NCBI GenBank assembly: GCA_947488345.1
Contig: CANKZQ010000005.1
Coordinates: 1 to 64,000 of the forward strand
DNA: 64,000 nt
Direction: 5' to 3'
Source of the DNA: an uncultured Flavobacteriaceae bacterium
GTDB taxonomy: Bacteria > Bacteroidota > Bacteroidia > Flavobacteriales > Flavobacteriaceae
Below are positions 27,231 through 37,054 of the stretch, piece by piece. A model generated the notes under the pieces. The model had not been told where the DNA came from. It made no database searches and saw only the letters and a program-made list of their open reading frames with translations. Numbering within the stretch: position 1 is the first letter of the stretch; the number at the start of each line of letters is the position of its first letter. The position numbers and the translations under genes were made by a program.

Positions 27231-27262
27231 AGCCAAGTTTTTACTTGGCTTTTTTATTTTTT
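27231..27262 (+). terminator. Rho-independent terminator after the export cluster
   Basis: An 8-bp perfect stem AGCCAAGT / ACTTGGCT with a TTTT loop is followed by a T-rich tail (TTTTTATTTTTT). It lies about 100 bp after the TolC-like stop and before the pyrophosphatase promoter. A weaker hairpin (AACTC / GAGTT with inner T/A pairs) lies earlier at 27146-27168. Confidence 0.85.
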
Positions 27263-27280
27263 AAATCTATGGAGTTTTAC

Positions 27281-27288
27281 TACTTTTG
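27281..27288 (+). promoter_or_regulatory. -7 promoter motif of the pyrophosphatase gene
   Basis: TACTTTTG matches TAnnTTTG and lies 38 bp before the ATG at 27327, immediately after the preceding terminator. No TTG is found at the usual -33 distance. Confidence 0.55.
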
Positions 27289-27326
27289 CGGACACTTTTA
27301 ATTAAACTAATTCAAATAGTATATAC

Positions 27327-29714
27327 ATGGAATCAATGATGATCTATATGCCAATTGCAATGGCGGCCTTAGGGTTAATTTACATGCTAATAAAACAGTC
27401 TTGGGTAATGAAGCAAGATGCGGGAGATGGGAAGATGAAAGAAATTTCTGATCACATCTATGAAGGAGCTTTGGCTTTTTTAGGCGCCGAATACAGATTA
27501 CTCGCTATTTTCGTAGTAATCGTAAGTGTGTTGCTTACTGTTGTTTCTGTTATTGTTCCAACGACGCATTGGTTAATAGTAATCGCATTTATTTTTGGAG
27601 CTTTTTTCTCTGCTTTCGCAGGAAATATTGGAATGAAAATAGCAACAAAGACAAATGTTAGAACGACACAAGCTGCTCGTACCAGCTTACCAAACGCATT
27701 AAAAATCTCTTTTGGTGGTGGTACTGTAATGGGTCTAGGTGTTGCCGGACTTGCAGTACTCGGATTAACTGCTTTCTTTATTGTTTTCTTTCACTTCTTT
27801 ATGGAAGGTGCTTGGACAACAACTGAAGATATGACGATTGTTCTCGAGACTTTAGCTGGATTTTCTTTAGGAGCTGAATCTATTGCCTTGTTTGCCCGTG
27901 TAGGTGGAGGAATCTATACAAAAGCAGCAGATGTTGGAGCTGACTTGGTTGGTAAAGTGGAAGCTGGTATTCCAGAAGATGACCCTCGTAACCCTGCAAC
28001 AATTGCCGATAACGTTGGTGATAATGTTGGTGATGTAGCCGGGATGGGAGCCGATTTATTTGGTTCTTATGTTGCCACGGTATTGGCTGCGATGGTTCTA
28101 GGTAATTATGTAATCAAAGATATGGGAGGTAATATCACAACCGAAGGTTTCGGCGGGATTGGCCCAATTTTGTTACCAATGGCAATCGCAGGTGCAGGAA
28201 TTATTATTTCTGTGATCGGCACCATGTTGGTAAAAATAAAAAATAACGATGCGAAAGAGGCCCAAGTAATGGGTGCGCTAAACGTTGGAAATATAACTTC
28301 AATTTTGTTGGTTGCGGTTTCATGTTTCGGATTAGTAACATGGATGCTGCCTGAGACAATGCAAATGAATTTCTTTGGGGAAGGGTTGCAAGAAATTTCT
28401 TCTATGCGTGTGTTTTATGCAACATTGGTTGGATTAGTTGTAGGAGCGGTAATCTCTTCGGTAACTGAATATTACACAGGATTAGGTAAAAAACCAATTT
28501 TGAAAATTGTACAACAATCAAGCACAGGTGCGGGAACAAATATTATTGCTGGTTTAGCTACGGGTATGATTTCTACTTTTCCTTCAGTATTGTTGTTTGC
28601 GGGTGCCATTTGGGCGTCTTATGCTTTCGCAGGATTTTACGGTGTAGCTTTAGCTGCTTCGGCAATGATGGCAACAACGGCGATGCAATTAGCCATCGAT
28701 GCATTTGGTCCAATCTCGGATAATGCAGGTGGTATTGCCGAAATGAGTGAGCAAGAACCAATTGTAAGAGAACGTACAGATATTTTAGACTCTGTAGGAA
28801 ATACGACTGCTGCAACAGGTAAAGGTTTTGCTATTGCTTCTGCAGCATTAACGTCATTAGCATTATTTGCAGCCTATGTTACTTTTACAGGAATTGACGG
28901 AATTAACATCTTTAAAGCACCGGTATTAGCCATGCTATTTGTTGGTGGAATGGTACCTGTAGTATTTTCTGCCCTAGCGATGAATGCGGTAGGTAAAGCT
29001 GCCATGGAAATGGTGTATGAAGTAAGACGTCAGTTTAAAGAAATTCCTGGTATTATGGAAGGTACTGGAAAACCAGAATATGATAAATGTGTTGCGATTT
29101 CGACAAAAGCGTCGTTGAAAGAAATGATGTTGCCTGGTTTATTAACAATTGGGTTTCCATTAGTTATTGCTTTTGTACCGATGTTATTCGGAATGGATAA
29201 TTTAGCCATTGCCGAGATGTTAGGAGGCTACATGGCAGGTGTTACTGTAAGTGGTGTATTATGGGCAATCTTTCAGAACAATGCTGGAGGTGCTTGGGAT
29301 AATGCTAAGAAATCTTTTGAAGCCGGTGTTGAGATCAACGGTGAGATGACTTATAAAGGTTCAGATGCGCACAAAGCGGCCGTTACCGGAGATACTGTTG
29401 GAGATCCTTTTAAAGACACTTCAGGGCCATCTATGAACATCTTAATCAAATTGACATGTTTAATTGGCTTAGTAGTAGCGCCAATTTTAGGAGGGCATAC
29501 AGCACCAGAAGACCATGCCGATATAATAACTACCGAAATTCACCAAACGGCTGATAATACAACTACAGAAATGAAGGTTTTAGTAAAGAAGGAGAATGGT
29601 GAAAGTAATGCTACCGTAATCAAAACTACCGAAGTAGACGGTAAAAAAGATGTGACTGTTGAAACCTTAGAAGGTGAAGAAGTTGAAACACTTTTAGCGA
29701 ATCACGAAGAATAA
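27327..29714 (+). CDS. hppA: Membrane-bound ion-translocating pyrophosphatase (K+-dependent type)
   Basis: The product has 795 residues and about 16 membrane helices. It hydrolyses pyrophosphate and pumps H+ (or Na+) out of the cytoplasm. Catalytic segments are present: [13 protein letters not shown] (202-214) and [12 protein letters not shown] (228-239). [10 protein letters not shown] has Ala at the position that is Lys in K+-independent enzymes, so K+ dependence is expected. The Glu of the usual GADLYES motif is Gly246 here (GADLFGS), while [10 protein letters not shown] has a Glu184 where many enzymes have Ser. From memory this relocated Glu marks the Flavobacterium-type H+ pumps. A soluble acidic tail of about 70 residues follows the last helix. 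Confidence 0.97.
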   Translation: MESMMIYMPIAMAALGLIYMLIKQSWVMKQDAGDGKMKEISDHIYEGALAFLGAEYRLLAIFVVIVSVLLTVVSVIVPTTHWLIVIAFIFGAFFSAFAGNIGMKIATKTNVRTTQAARTSLPNALKISFGGGTVMGLGVAGLAVLGLTAFFIVFFHFFMEGAWTTTEDMTIVLETLAGFSLGAESIALFARVGGGIYTKAADVGADLVGKVEAGIPEDDPRNPATIADNVGDNVGDVAGMGADLFGSYVATVLAAMVLGNYVIKDMGGNITTEGFGGIGPILLPMAIAGAGIIISVIGTMLVKIKNNDAKEAQVMGALNVGNITSILLVAVSCFGLVTWMLPETMQMNFFGEGLQEISSMRVFYATLVGLVVGAVISSVTEYYTGLGKKPILKIVQQSSTGAGTNIIAGLATGMISTFPSVLLFAGAIWASYAFAGFYGVALAASAMMATTAMQLAIDAFGPISDNAGGIAEMSEQEPIVRERTDILDSVGNTTAATGKGFAIASAALTSLALFAAYVTFTGIDGINIFKAPVLAMLFVGGMVPVVFSALAMNAVGKAAMEMVYEVRRQFKEIPGIMEGTGKPEYDKCVAISTKASLKEMMLPGLLTIGFPLVIAFVPMLFGMDNLAIAEMLGGYMAGVTVSGVLWAIFQNNAGGAWDNAKKSFEAGVEINGEMTYKGSDAHKAAVTGDTVGDPFKDTSGPSMNILIKLTCLIGLVVAPILGGHTAPEDHADIITTEIHQTADNTTTEMKVLVKKENGESNATVIKTTEVDGKKDVTVETLEGEEVETLLANHEE

Positions 29715-29732
29715 GAACAATTCGAAATAAAT

Positions 29733-29764
29733 AAAAAAGGCGAACCGAAAGGCTCGCCTTTTTT
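29733..29764. terminator. Bidirectional terminator between hppA and the convergent receptor gene
   Basis: AAAAAAGGCGA (29733-29743) pairs with TCGCCTTTTTT (29754-29764), and the loop itself forms CC-GAAA-GG, a stable tetraloop. A-runs and T-runs on both sides let it act in both directions. Its right arm overlaps the stop codon of the minus-strand receptor gene. Confidence 0.92.
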
Positions 29765-32060
29765 ATTTTATCCTTTGAAGTTCATTATCCACTTCTTTAT
29801 TTTTATAGTTTGATTTTATACGACCAAAGGCATATTTAAGTGACAAAGAAATCTCATTTACATCGGTGTAAAAAAGACTTGTGGCTCTTATGTTTTGGAG
29901 TCTGTACCGATCTTCGAATTCCATACGATTAAAAATATCGTTGAAACTCAGCGTAACATCGACTTTATCGTAGAATTTTTTAGAGATAGAGGCGTTCAAG
30001 ACATATACTTTTTCTCGGTCAAAGATACCTTCTTGTCTATTGGTTAACCCCCAACCGTTAATACTGGCATTCGTAGAATTGTTGATCTTGAATTGATGGT
30101 TGGTATAAAAATAGAAATAGGGCGATGTATTTAATGAAACTGCTCGCTCATCATTGATCGTGTTGAGATTTAAGCTTATGACGTTATTCGCTTTCCAAAA
30201 TTTATATTTTAACGGAATGCTTAGGTCAAAAGCGAACCCATATTCTTCCTTTAAATTGTTCGGAAACATGACGCTAATAGCATCAGTTGAATCGTAAATA
30301 AGCGTATAATGAACCGGATCTTTTATATTGGTATAGCGCGCCGTAAATGAATTATCGTTGAATTGAAATGTAGCCGAAATAGCATCGGTTAATGTAGGCC
30401 TGAGGTTAATATTACCTCGAAATTCTAACACAGGATTTATATAAGCTGCTGTAGATGATGCGATCGAATAGTTAGGCCTCGAAATGCTCTTTGCATAGTT
30501 TATTGAAATTGTTTTAGTACTATCAATTGAAAATTTAAGGGTTCCTTTTGGAAAAAGAAAGGTATTTTCTCGATCTATTTCTAAAGAGTTAGTTTCGCTA
30601 AAACCAGCCGCTACCTTTGTCTTTTCGAGTCGTGCTCCAAATGAATAATGCACTTTTTTTATATCTCCAGAAAGCTGAGAATAGACGCCAATATTTTGCT
30701 CAGTATACGAATAATTGGTCGTATCATCAATGATCTCATTAAATGCTTTAGAGACCGTATGTGTAATATTGGTGCCTACTTCTAGTTTTGTTCCTTTTTT
30801 AAAAGTAACATCATAATCGGCCCGGCTAGAGAAATTACCAACCTTAAAATCTTGCACTCTATTTAAGAACGTTTGTAATGGCGGATTGTCATAAGTGTTC
30901 GTTATGGTATTTGATACTTGTTGTCTAAAGAACACATATTGAATTCCAAGAAAAAGATTACTTTTTTGGGTCAAGCTGTTAAAGTAATTCAAGTTAGAAC
31001 TAGAGAAAAATCGGTTACCTTCATTATCGCTAAAAGAAGCGATGTTATTTTCAAAACCGTCAACATCAAGGAAAGTCTGCGTGTCAATATAAAAAGGCTC
31101 CTTCTGTGTTCTTAATCTTGTGTTAAATGATAAATAGTCTTCGTTGTTTAACTGATAATACGCGCCACTGCCAACAATGAATTGGGGTCTTGTGGTAACT
31201 GCTTCTACACGATAGTTTGAAATAGTATTTGTATTGATAAGCTCATAATCTAAACGATTGCTTTCCCATATTTTTAACTGGTTGTAAGCAGCATCAAACT
31301 TTAATTCTAATTGACCTCTTTTTGTGTTTAGGTTGATATTGAAATAATTGTTGAAATAGGTTTTAGAGGAGGCCGTCTCCGTCAACAAAACTTTTGTGCC
31401 ATTTTCTGTATTCTTTCTCCGCGTAATTAAAATGACACTTCTGCCTTCGGCTTCATATTTTACGGATGGATTATTAATGATTTCTATTGTTTTTATACTT
31501 TCAATGGGGATACTTTTAAAATCATCAAATGATATTCTTTGACCCCCAACATACAATAAGGGGTTTCCTTGACCTAAAACGGTAATATTATCTCTATTTG
31601 GGCTTACCTGAATACTCGGTAGTTTCGACAGCAAATCAACCGTGTTTATCTCTTTAGAAAGGATGGTGTTTTCAATAGTTACGAGGATGTTTCCGTTGTT
31701 GTTTTCAATGAGTTCTTTGTTTGCCGTTATGGTAACCTCATCTATGGTGGTTACAACTTCCTTCAACATGACATTGACTTCGATGTTTTTATTGAGTACA
31801 ATTGTTTCTTGATAGATCTCGTAGCCTAAACTCGAAATACGTATTGTATATGGATTTTTCGGAACACTTTCGAAGGAAAATTTACCGTCAACCACAAAAG
31901 TGTATTTTATGATGCTGTCATTTTGTAACAACAATACGTCACCGGTTACAACAGGTTGGGCATTTTCATCAATCACTTCCCCTTCAATAGAAAACATGTT
32001 TTGAGAAAAAGAGGGGAAATACATACAAACGAAAATACTGCATAAGAGAAATTGTTTCAT
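29763..32060 (-). CDS. TonB-dependent receptor / outer-membrane beta-barrel family protein
   Basis: The product has 765 residues: signal peptide (about 1-19), carboxypeptidase-regulatory-like domain (about 23-100), plug-like domain with LLSKLPSIQVSPN and PLLYVGGQRIS (about 105-215), then a large barrel. It is the same family as the protein at 378-2732, with matching plug landmarks (IKTIEIINNPSVKYEAEG), but overall divergent. It lies 64 bp downstream of a membrane-anchored LuxR-type regulator in the same orientation, so the regulator may control it or be co-transcribed with it. Its stop codon lies inside the shared terminator. The ligand is unknown and no SusD-like partner is present. Confidence 0.83.
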   Translation of the reverse strand: MKQFLLCSIFVCMYFPSFSQNMFSIEGEVIDENAQPVVTGDVLLLQNDSIIKYTFVVDGKFSFESVPKNPYTIRISSLGYEIYQETIVLNKNIEVNVMLKEVVTTIDEVTITANKELIENNNGNILVTIENTILSKEINTVDLLSKLPSIQVSPNRDNITVLGQGNPLLYVGGQRISFDDFKSIPIESIKTIEIINNPSVKYEAEGRSVILITRRKNTENGTKVLLTETASSKTYFNNYFNINLNTKRGQLELKFDAAYNQLKIWESNRLDYELINTNTISNYRVEAVTTRPQFIVGSGAYYQLNNEDYLSFNTRLRTQKEPFYIDTQTFLDVDGFENNIASFSDNEGNRFFSSSNLNYFNSLTQKSNLFLGIQYVFFRQQVSNTITNTYDNPPLQTFLNRVQDFKVGNFSSRADYDVTFKKGTKLEVGTNITHTVSKAFNEIIDDTTNYSYTEQNIGVYSQLSGDIKKVHYSFGARLEKTKVAAGFSETNSLEIDRENTFLFPKGTLKFSIDSTKTISINYAKSISRPNYSIASSTAAYINPVLEFRGNINLRPTLTDAISATFQFNDNSFTARYTNIKDPVHYTLIYDSTDAISVMFPNNLKEEYGFAFDLSIPLKYKFWKANNVISLNLNTINDERAVSLNTSPYFYFYTNHQFKINNSTNASINGWGLTNRQEGIFDREKVYVLNASISKKFYDKVDVTLSFNDIFNRMEFEDRYRLQNIRATSLFYTDVNEISLSLKYAFGRIKSNYKNKEVDNELQRIK

Positions 32061-32124
32061 AAAAATAGTCTATAAAACAAAGAACTTTAAGAATCGAAAA
32101 ATTAAAAAAAAAATCGGGTCTGAA

Positions 32125-32871
32125 TTAGGTACTAGTACTGGTCGTATTTTTAAATATGGATACCAATTCGTTTCTATTAGAAATGTTTAGCTTCTGGTAA
32201 ATATTTGTGATATGTGTCTTTACAGTACTTAAACTTATAAACAGTTCTTCGGCAATCTCTTTGTTGCTTTTACCGTTAAGAATTAAATTTTTAATAGTCG
32301 TTTCTTGTTTGCTGAGTGATACCGCAATCTTTTTTTTGCCGTTGTAAGAAAACCAGATAAAAATTAAAGATCCGATTAAAGAAAATGCAAGAATGATATT
32401 TAACCACCAACTATATGTATATTTTGTTTCTAAGGTGTCAATAAGAACTTTCGAAAGCTTATTTTCTAAAAATAAATATTCAGAAGGATCAATATCACTT
32501 TCTTTTAAATCATTGAGTAAAAGAAGGTAAAATTCACGGTGCTGAGCGATATCTTTGTCTAGCAATTTTTTGTTGTGGAGTTGTTGTATGCTCAAAAGTT
32601 TTACCGCGAGTATTTTCAAAGAATCCTTAGTAAAAGTATGCACCTCGGTTAAATACTTTTTTTGATCTTTTATATGGGCGGTTTTTAAATGAAATGCCTT
32701 ATATTTTTGCATTTCATAAGATGTAGAATTATAGGAAGAATCCTTCTTTGGTACAGGAAGTTCTTTGGTACAGGAAGATGTGTCTATTTTTAAAATGGCA
32801 TTCGTTGTTTTATCCTGAGCAACAGCGAAAGAAGTCAAACAGAGAAACAGTATGACTATTATTTTTTTCAT
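32125..32871 (-). CDS. Membrane-anchored LuxR/GerE-type transcriptional regulator
   Basis: The product has 248 residues: signal-like N-terminus (about 1-19), an extracytoplasmic helical region rich in charged residues (about 20-150), one membrane helix (about 155-176) and a C-terminal LuxR-type helix-turn-helix (about 184-242) with GKSNKEIAEELFISLSTVKTH. The order places the DNA-binding domain in the cytoplasm and a small sensor-like part in the periplasm, a one-component transmembrane regulator. No receiver domain or TPR repeat is visible. Its start directly abuts the stop of the deoxynucleoside kinase gene, so they form an operon. Likely targets are unknown; the downstream receptor is the obvious candidate. 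Confidence 0.82.
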   Translation of the reverse strand: MKKIIVILFLCLTSFAVAQDKTTNAILKIDTSSCTKELPVPKKDSSYNSTSYEMQKYKAFHLKTAHIKDQKKYLTEVHTFTKDSLKILAVKLLSIQQLHNKKLLDKDIAQHREFYLLLLNDLKESDIDPSEYLFLENKLSKVLIDTLETKYTYSWWLNIILAFSLIGSLIFIWFSYNGKKKIAVSLSKQETTIKNLILNGKSNKEIAEELFISLSTVKTHITNIYQKLNISNRNELVSIFKNTTSTST

Positions 32872-33486
32872 CTAAAACAAGCCGTGTATTTGAGCATCTA
32901 TTTTATCAATAATGGAGCCTAAATCTTCAGGCTTATCCACAAAATCTAAATTATCGACATCGATAATCAATAATTTTCCTTTCGTATAGGTAGTAATCCA
33001 AGCTTCATAACGCTCATTTAAACGACTTAAATAGTCAATACTAATGGTGTTTTCATAATCTCTTCCACGTTTATGAATTTGACCTACTAAGGTTTGAATG
33101 TTGGCACGTAAATAAATAAGTAAATCTGGCGGAGCAACTAGTTTTTCCATCAGCTCAAATAAAGATGAGTAATTGCTAAAATCGCGATTGGTCATCAAGC
33201 CCATAGCATGTAAGTTCGGGGCAAAAATATGAGCATCTTCATAAATGGTTCTATCTTGAATGATATTTTTACCACTTTCGTGAATTTCCAATATTTGACG
33301 AAATCGACTATTTAAAAAGAAGATCTGAAGATTAAAAGACCAACGCTCCATCTCAGCATAAAAGTCATCTAGGTACGGATTTTCTTCTACTGATTCGAAA
33401 TGAGGTTTCCATTTATAATGTTTGGCTAACAATTTGGTAAGTGTAGTCTTTCCAGCACCGATGTTTCCAGCAATTGCTACGTGCAT
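32872..33486 (-). CDS. Deoxynucleoside kinase
   Basis: The product has 204 residues. It phosphorylates deoxynucleosides (probably dAdo/dGuo, or a broad range) for nucleotide salvage. The P-loop GNIGAGKTT (7-15), the substrate Glu segment ESVEENPYLDDFY, and the DRTIYEDAHIF motif (the DRS-type catalytic region) are present, as in the dNK/dCK/dGK family. The length is normal for bacterial members. It is followed with no gap by the LuxR-type gene. The exact base specificity cannot be read from sequence alone. Confidence 0.92.
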   Translation of the reverse strand: MHVAIAGNIGAGKTTLTKLLAKHYKWKPHFESVEENPYLDDFYAEMERWSFNLQIFFLNSRFRQILEIHESGKNIIQDRTIYEDAHIFAPNLHAMGLMTNRDFSNYSSLFELMEKLVAPPDLLIYLRANIQTLVGQIHKRGRDYENTISIDYLSRLNERYEAWITTYTKGKLLIIDVDNLDFVDKPEDLGSIIDKIDAQIHGLF

Positions 33487-33531
33487 TTTCTTAGTTTTAG
33501 TTTGCGTTTGTTTGAGAGCTTAAAGGTAAAA

Positions 33532-34344
33532 TTATTTTTTTAATACAGTATATTTATAGAGCACATTAGCATCAAAAAAATAAAGATTGTTTTTTATGGT
33601 CACAAAACTATTGATTTTATGAGTTGGACTGTCTATCAAAACTTCTTTAGCGTTCGTATCAATATTACTGTAATAAAATTTTGCTCCTTCGACATAGAGA
33701 TATCCATCTCGATAAGGTTGAATATGCCTCATAACATTCGATTGTATAGATGTTATAAAACTACCATATTCATTAAAAAGCAGCATATTTTTTTGAGATA
33801 TTAACCAACAATATTTGTACGTACTTACCTGTTTCGTTGCTTCAAAATCGGTCTCATATAAAGACAACGGTTGGGTATCAACAATGGTTTTTTTCGATTC
33901 ATAATTCCATAAAGACAAGATATTGTCATCTAAACTGTACAGCCAAACATTATTATTTGAGGATACCGAGATAAAGGCAACATTCTTTGCGTAGGATTCT
34001 AAAGAAAAATCAATGCGATCACTAAGCTCGTTCAGCCTATTATCTAGGAGTATCATCACATTAAAGTCTCGATAAAACAGTACAATTTTAAGCGGATTAG
34101 AAAGATCTACTGTTGTTATATCCCCGAGTTGAATATTGTTATAGGAGTAGGTCTTATTCCTTGTTTTTTTGTATAAAGTACTTCCAATAGTATAGTAATA
34201 GTTCTCGAAAGGATCAACCCCAATGAATCTGTCGGCTTTTAACGGAATATTTTTTACATAGGTTGTTTTCAATTCTTGTGCTTGCACAAAAAAACACTGA
34301 AAACAAATAACCAATAGGACTAAAACTCTCATCAATACAAACAT
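33532..34344 (-). CDS. Exported protein of unknown function, possibly beta-propeller-like
   Basis: The reading frame is open to a TTG at 34413, but ATG codons at 34344 and 34332 precede a good signal peptide (MRVLVLLVICFQCFFVQAQ), so a start there is preferred. The mature part (about 245 residues) has recurrent strand-like segments such as NVWLYSLDDNILSLWNYESK and NNLYFFDANVLYKYTV, as in WD40/PQQ-like blades, but no clean repeat motif. I do not recognise a family. It lies 45 bp upstream of the deoxynucleoside kinase gene in the same direction and is divergent from a small membrane-protein gene. Function unknown. Confidence 0.7.
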   Translation of the reverse strand: MFVLMRVLVLLVICFQCFFVQAQELKTTYVKNIPLKADRFIGVDPFENYYYTIGSTLYKKTRNKTYSYNNIQLGDITTVDLSNPLKIVLFYRDFNVMILLDNRLNELSDRIDFSLESYAKNVAFISVSSNNNVWLYSLDDNILSLWNYESKKTIVDTQPLSLYETDFEATKQVSTYKYCWLISQKNMLLFNEYGSFITSIQSNVMRHIQPYRDGYLYVEGAKFYYSNIDTNAKEVLIDSPTHKINSFVTIKNNLYFFDANVLYKYTVLKK

Positions 34345-34345
34345 A
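34338..34345 (-). promoter_or_regulatory. -7-like motif overlapping the start of the exported unknown protein
   Basis: On the minus strand TATGTTTG matches TAnnTTTG. If used, the transcript would begin almost at the ATG at 34332 (leaderless). It may be a chance match within the coding start. Confidence 0.25.
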
Positions 34346-34439
34346 CTAAATATAAATTCTTTAGTTTTTTGTAACCACTTTTGAAATGTCGTCGTCAAAG
34401 AGGTGTGAATCAATTATTTTATAAATTAAAAACAATATT

Positions 34440-34775
34440 ATGCACGCAGAAGAAATATTAATACCGATCGTATTTTTTGGAGCAATTTTCGGAATCTTTT
34501 ATTTATATATAACAGCAAGAAATAAAGAACGCTTATCAATGATAGAAAAAGGAGCAGATGCTTCTATGTTCACTACAAAAAGAAAGTATTATGCGATGAC
34601 CTTAAAAATTGGAATGCTTTTGATAGGTATTTCTTTAGGGATATTAATAGGTTCTATGATTGATGAATATACGACGCTTCCAGAAGAAGTGGGTTATTTC
34701 TCTATGATATTCCTTTTTGGAGGCTTGGCATTAGTGATCAATGCTTTAATGGAAAAGAAAGAGTCTAAGGAATAA
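34440..34775 (+). CDS. DUF6249-like small membrane protein
   Basis: The product has 111 residues with three predicted membrane helices (about 6-25, 53-73 and 84-103). The first cytoplasmic loop carries ARNKERLSMIEKGAD, which is characteristic of the DUF6249-type proteins common in Bacteroidota, often next to an ECF sigma factor gene; none is seen here. Function is unknown. It is transcribed alone, divergent from the exported unknown protein, and ends in a strong bidirectional terminator at 34810. Confidence 0.8.
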   Translation: MHAEEILIPIVFFGAIFGIFYLYITARNKERLSMIEKGADASMFTTKRKYYAMTLKIGMLLIGISLGILIGSMIDEYTTLPEEVGYFSMIFLFGGLALVINALMEKKESKE

Positions 34776-34809
34776 TTACAAAAGAATTATTAAACCTTTT
34801 ATGAACCTG

Positions 34810-34843
34810 AAAACACCATTCGATATCCATCGAATGGTGTTTT
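34810..34843. terminator. Bidirectional terminator with a 15-bp perfect stem
   Basis: AAAACACCATTCGAT (34810-34824) and ATCGAATGGTGTTTT (34829-34843) pair perfectly around the loop ATCC. It separates the convergent DUF6249-like and SulP genes and can serve both. Confidence 0.9.
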
Positions 34844-34858
34844 CTAGTGAATCTATAT

Positions 34859-37054
34859 TTAATCTGATACGACTTCTTTCAGTCGCTTTCCAAAGTCATA
34901 AAGTGCTTTTATTTCTTTGACACTCGCTAATCTTTCTTTACCGAATACCAGTAATGAGCATCCGTTAGACTCTACATGATAATAGGGGTTACTTTCAAAA
35001 AAGTGAACCAAATCATCCGTAAAGAAATTTTTAATAGCTGTCGAGTCTGCTCCTAATAGATAAAAACGTTTCGAGAAATCACTGTGATTTTGAATAGGAA
35101 TATCTTTAAACCCGGCGAAAGCATAAATACGTTCTAAAAAGCCTTCTCTATCAAGGGTAAATGTGCAAATTTTTTCTTTTAATTGAATGTGTAGCATTGT
35201 GGTTCTAACAATTTCTTTCGCGATAAATTCTCCTTCTGAAAATTCAATATCAAACACACCTAAAGATTCTGTTTCATTAGATAATTTATTATAGATATGG
35301 TTTATCTTTTTCGTTCTAAAAAAAACAAAATCTTGTAAAAAAGTTGTATTCTTATCTTTATCAGCGATATAGCTAAGTGAAAAATCTTTAGCGAGTTCTT
35401 CAATAGTTGTTTGTCTATTTGTGAGATTGGTTAAAAGGCTAGGGATAGGCAACACACGTCGAAGAGCAAACGGATGTTTAGAATCAGTGCCATGCATGTC
35501 TAAACCAATCACTTCAAAATTACCGCCTCTTTTAGCAAATAGCTCTTGGTAATTGTGTAGATTTTCCATCACAGTATGATCTACAAATTCACATAATGAA
35601 AAATCTACAATCACTTCATTATCTTCTGTTATGGCATCTAACTTTTGTTTGAGCTTATAAAAATTAAGAAAACTACAGAAATGCTTTACACTTACATAAT
35701 AATTACCGGCGCTTTCATCTTCGCGATACATCAATACATTAGGCTTTAGTAGATTTCTAGCAAATAGTGAAAAACTCTTATTGATGAATACATGAATAAT
35801 AAATGTTACGAATACCCCAGAAGCAATACCAGTAATCAATCCAACTTTTAAGGTAACAATAAGGGTTACAAAAAAGATGATGAGCTGTTCTCGACCAATA
35901 GAAAATATCTTTTTTACAATATCAGGAGACGCTAATTTATATCCGGTAAATACCAATATAGCCATTAAGGCAGGTAGAGGTATACGTGTTAGCTGTGTAC
36001 TGAATAATCCGATAAAAATGATCAAGAATAATGCATGAAAGAAATTTGATGAACGATTAGAGGCGCCATTATTTACATTTACCGAACTTCTAGCAATAAC
36101 GGTCACGACGTTTAGGCCGCCTAAGAATCCACTACCCACTGTTGCTAAACCAAGTGCTTTTAGATCTTTATTTACATTCGATCTTCTTTTTTCGGGGTCA
36201 AGTTTGTCAACGGCTTTTATACTCAGCAACGATTCAATACTTGCAATCAACGTCAGAGCCAGAACACTCGACCAAAAACTAGATTGCCCAATTTTAGAAA
36301 AGCTAATGCTCGGTAATTGACTAATAATTTGAGTAATATCTGGAATCCCTGATAGCATATAATTGGCATCAATTGGGTTAGCCTCATGAGCAACAAACTC
36401 GAAATAATAACTAAATCCGATAGATAAAATAACGATCCACATAGGGGCCGGAATTAATTGTAGGTATTTGTTTCGTATTTTAGGATAAAATACCATAATC
36501 ATAAAGCTCAATACACCAATTGATGCTGCATAAATTAAGCCTGAACTTCTATAATGAATGGCGTCATTAATGGTATATGGAATGGCCAGTAGATAATCGA
36601 TTGTTTCAGGGCGATTTATTTTGTGCGCCAACATAATATGGAACTGTTTTCCTAAAATAATCAACCCTATAGCGGCTAACATTCCTTGAATTGCCGAAGA
36701 AGGAAAGAAATCGGCGAGCTTACCAAGACGCAAAAACCCTAATAGAATTAATAAGGCTCCAGAGCATATAATTGCGGCATACGCATCATTAATTCCTAGC
36801 GCGGTTATCGCTACTAGGAGTACACCAACGAGTCCGTTTCCAGGGCCGGTAATGGTAACATAACTCCCTCCCAAAATAGAGACTAAAACACCTCCGATAA
36901 TAGCAGTAATTACACCAGAGATAGCTGGAGCATCACTTGCCATGGCCAGACCTAAGCCCAAAGGAAGAGCAATTAAGCTAACTACAAAACCCGAAAAAAT
37001 ATTTTTAGGTAAGTCTGAAAAAAATTGTTTTATGTTGTTCTTTTTAGCAGTCAT
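34859..37054 (-). CDS. SulP family inorganic anion transporter with STAS and extra C-terminal domain
   Basis: The product has 731 residues: SulP membrane domain (about 15-420, 12-14 helices, with ITGPGNGLVGVL and the GFLGGLNVVTVIARSSVNVN segment), then a STAS domain (about 450-540, VIVDFSLCEFVDHT). A further 170 or so residues contain GEFIAKEIVRTTMLHI and FSKRFYLLGADSTAIKNFF. SulP proteins carry bicarbonate, sulfate or other anions, usually with Na+ or H+. The substrate is not predictable here. The last domain is not part of the standard SulP architecture. Its start overlaps the end of the universal stress protein gene by 4 bp, so the two are translationally coupled. Confidence 0.9.
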   Translation of the reverse strand: MTAKKNNIKQFFSDLPKNIFSGFVVSLIALPLGLGLAMASDAPAISGVITAIIGGVLVSILGGSYVTITGPGNGLVGVLLVAITALGINDAYAAIICSGALLILLGFLRLGKLADFFPSSAIQGMLAAIGLIILGKQFHIMLAHKINRPETIDYLLAIPYTINDAIHYRSSGLIYAASIGVLSFMIMVFYPKIRNKYLQLIPAPMWIVILSIGFSYYFEFVAHEANPIDANYMLSGIPDITQIISQLPSISFSKIGQSSFWSSVLALTLIASIESLLSIKAVDKLDPEKRRSNVNKDLKALGLATVGSGFLGGLNVVTVIARSSVNVNNGASNRSSNFFHALFLIIFIGLFSTQLTRIPLPALMAILVFTGYKLASPDIVKKIFSIGREQLIIFFVTLIVTLKVGLITGIASGVFVTFIIHVFINKSFSLFARNLLKPNVLMYREDESAGNYYVSVKHFCSFLNFYKLKQKLDAITEDNEVIVDFSLCEFVDHTVMENLHNYQELFAKRGGNFEVIGLDMHGTDSKHPFALRRVLPIPSLLTNLTNRQTTIEELAKDFSLSYIADKDKNTTFLQDFVFFRTKKINHIYNKLSNETESLGVFDIEFSEGEFIAKEIVRTTMLHIQLKEKICTFTLDREGFLERIYAFAGFKDIPIQNHSDFSKRFYLLGADSTAIKNFFTDDLVHFFESNPYYHVESNGCSLLVFGKERLASVKEIKALYDFGKRLKEVVSD

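Noticed and set aside
29763-32060. SusC-type polysaccharide utilisation locus
   Set aside because: There is no SusD-like lipoprotein next to either receptor gene and the nearby GH31 enzyme is cytoplasmic and linked to the glycogen genes.
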